Part shown: positions 63,718 to 64,000 of the stretch, piece by piece
How positions within the stretch are numbered: the first letter of the stretch is position 1
Layout of the letters: every line of letters starts with the position of its first letter
Notes under the pieces: generated by a model
The model's input: only the letters and a program-made list of their open reading frames with translations
Told to the model about the DNA's origin: nothing
Databases searched by the model: none
Assembly (NCBI RefSeq): GCF_030269925.1
Contig: NC_085112.1
Coordinates: 1,799,501-1,863,500 of the forward strand
DNA length: 64,000 bases
Reading direction: 5' to 3'
Origin: Bombyx mori
Lineage: Eukaryota > Arthropoda > Insecta > Lepidoptera > Bombycidae
Program-made: the position numbers and the translations under genes

Positions 63718-64000
63718 CCTACTGAAAGACCTTGGCTCTAGAGCCGGTTTTTATCAAATTTGATTAAACTAGGAGGGGAATGCTGAGGATAGACGTGGAT
63801 GTTATGTGCATTTAAAGGGTCTCCCTAAACCCACACCAGGGTCAAAATTCCAGTGGGATTCTTCAGATAATTTCCTCTCTCTGCAACTCGATGGACCGGA
63901 CATCCGTAGTGTGTGAACTAAGATTTTCGTCTCAACGATATATTGTTTTTTTTTTTAATAAAATGTATATTTTGTTTTAATATATTATAGCATTAGCTAA
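63718..64000. other. Window end, nothing recognised
   Basis: No long frame and no shared repeat. Confidence 0.5.

Noticed and set aside
1..64000. CRISPR array, operon or prokaryotic element
   Set aside because: No regularly spaced repeats with unique spacers. Genes are intron-containing and eukaryotic.

Overview
This is nuclear DNA of a moth, almost certainly a silkworm (Bombyx mori or a close relative). About a dozen full or partial copies of the tRNA-headed Bm1 SINE are scattered through it, with other lepidopteran repeats. The genes are long, with small GC-rich exons in AT-rich introns. I found no bacterial or organellar features, no CRISPR array and no convincing free-standing tRNA gene. 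All gene models come from reading splice sites and frame continuity by eye. In each host gene the exon lengths add up to an open frame with matching phases.

Layout: (1) 1-5249 is repeat-rich 5' flank. (2) 5250-25966, plus strand, is an Apc homologue (adenomatous polyposis coli, Wnt pathway scaffold) in 13 exons, about 2592 aa. It has an armadillo domain, two 15-aa and five 20-aa beta-catenin-binding repeats, one Axin-binding SAMP motif and a long basic C-terminus. (3) 25967-34656 has no recognised gene but carries repeats, a cluster of ATCGAT motifs and a small GC-rich island. (4) 34657-41014, minus strand, is a six-exon C2H2 zinc-finger protein of 686 aa with about 16 fingers, built from an internally duplicated exon module. 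(5) 44267-45334, plus strand, is an intronless two-pore-domain potassium channel with unusual residues at the first filter position of both pores. (6) 47908-60392, plus strand, is a nine-exon homologue of human C2orf69, 358 aa, with a GFSKG nucleophile-elbow motif. Its fifth intron holds an almost intact PIF/Harbinger transposon with transposase and MADF/BESS genes on opposite strands. (7) 60393-64000 is repeat-bearing 3' flank, including a hAT element with a perfect 8-bp target duplication.

The four host genes look functionally unrelated (Wnt scaffold, putative nuclear DNA-binding protein, membrane channel, putative mitochondrial/hydrolase-like protein), so this is ordinary animal gene order rather than an operon. 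The most unusual items are listed here. The two Harbinger genes are interlocked: each gene's second exon lies antisense inside the other's intron, and the two acceptors sit back to back in 45 bp. The zinc-finger protein has a duplicated multi-exon module with conserved intron phases. Sequence 1-2197 is repeated at 6088-8284, which fits a tandem duplication of a 6087-bp unit containing Apc exon 1. A MITE family shows 4-bp target duplications.
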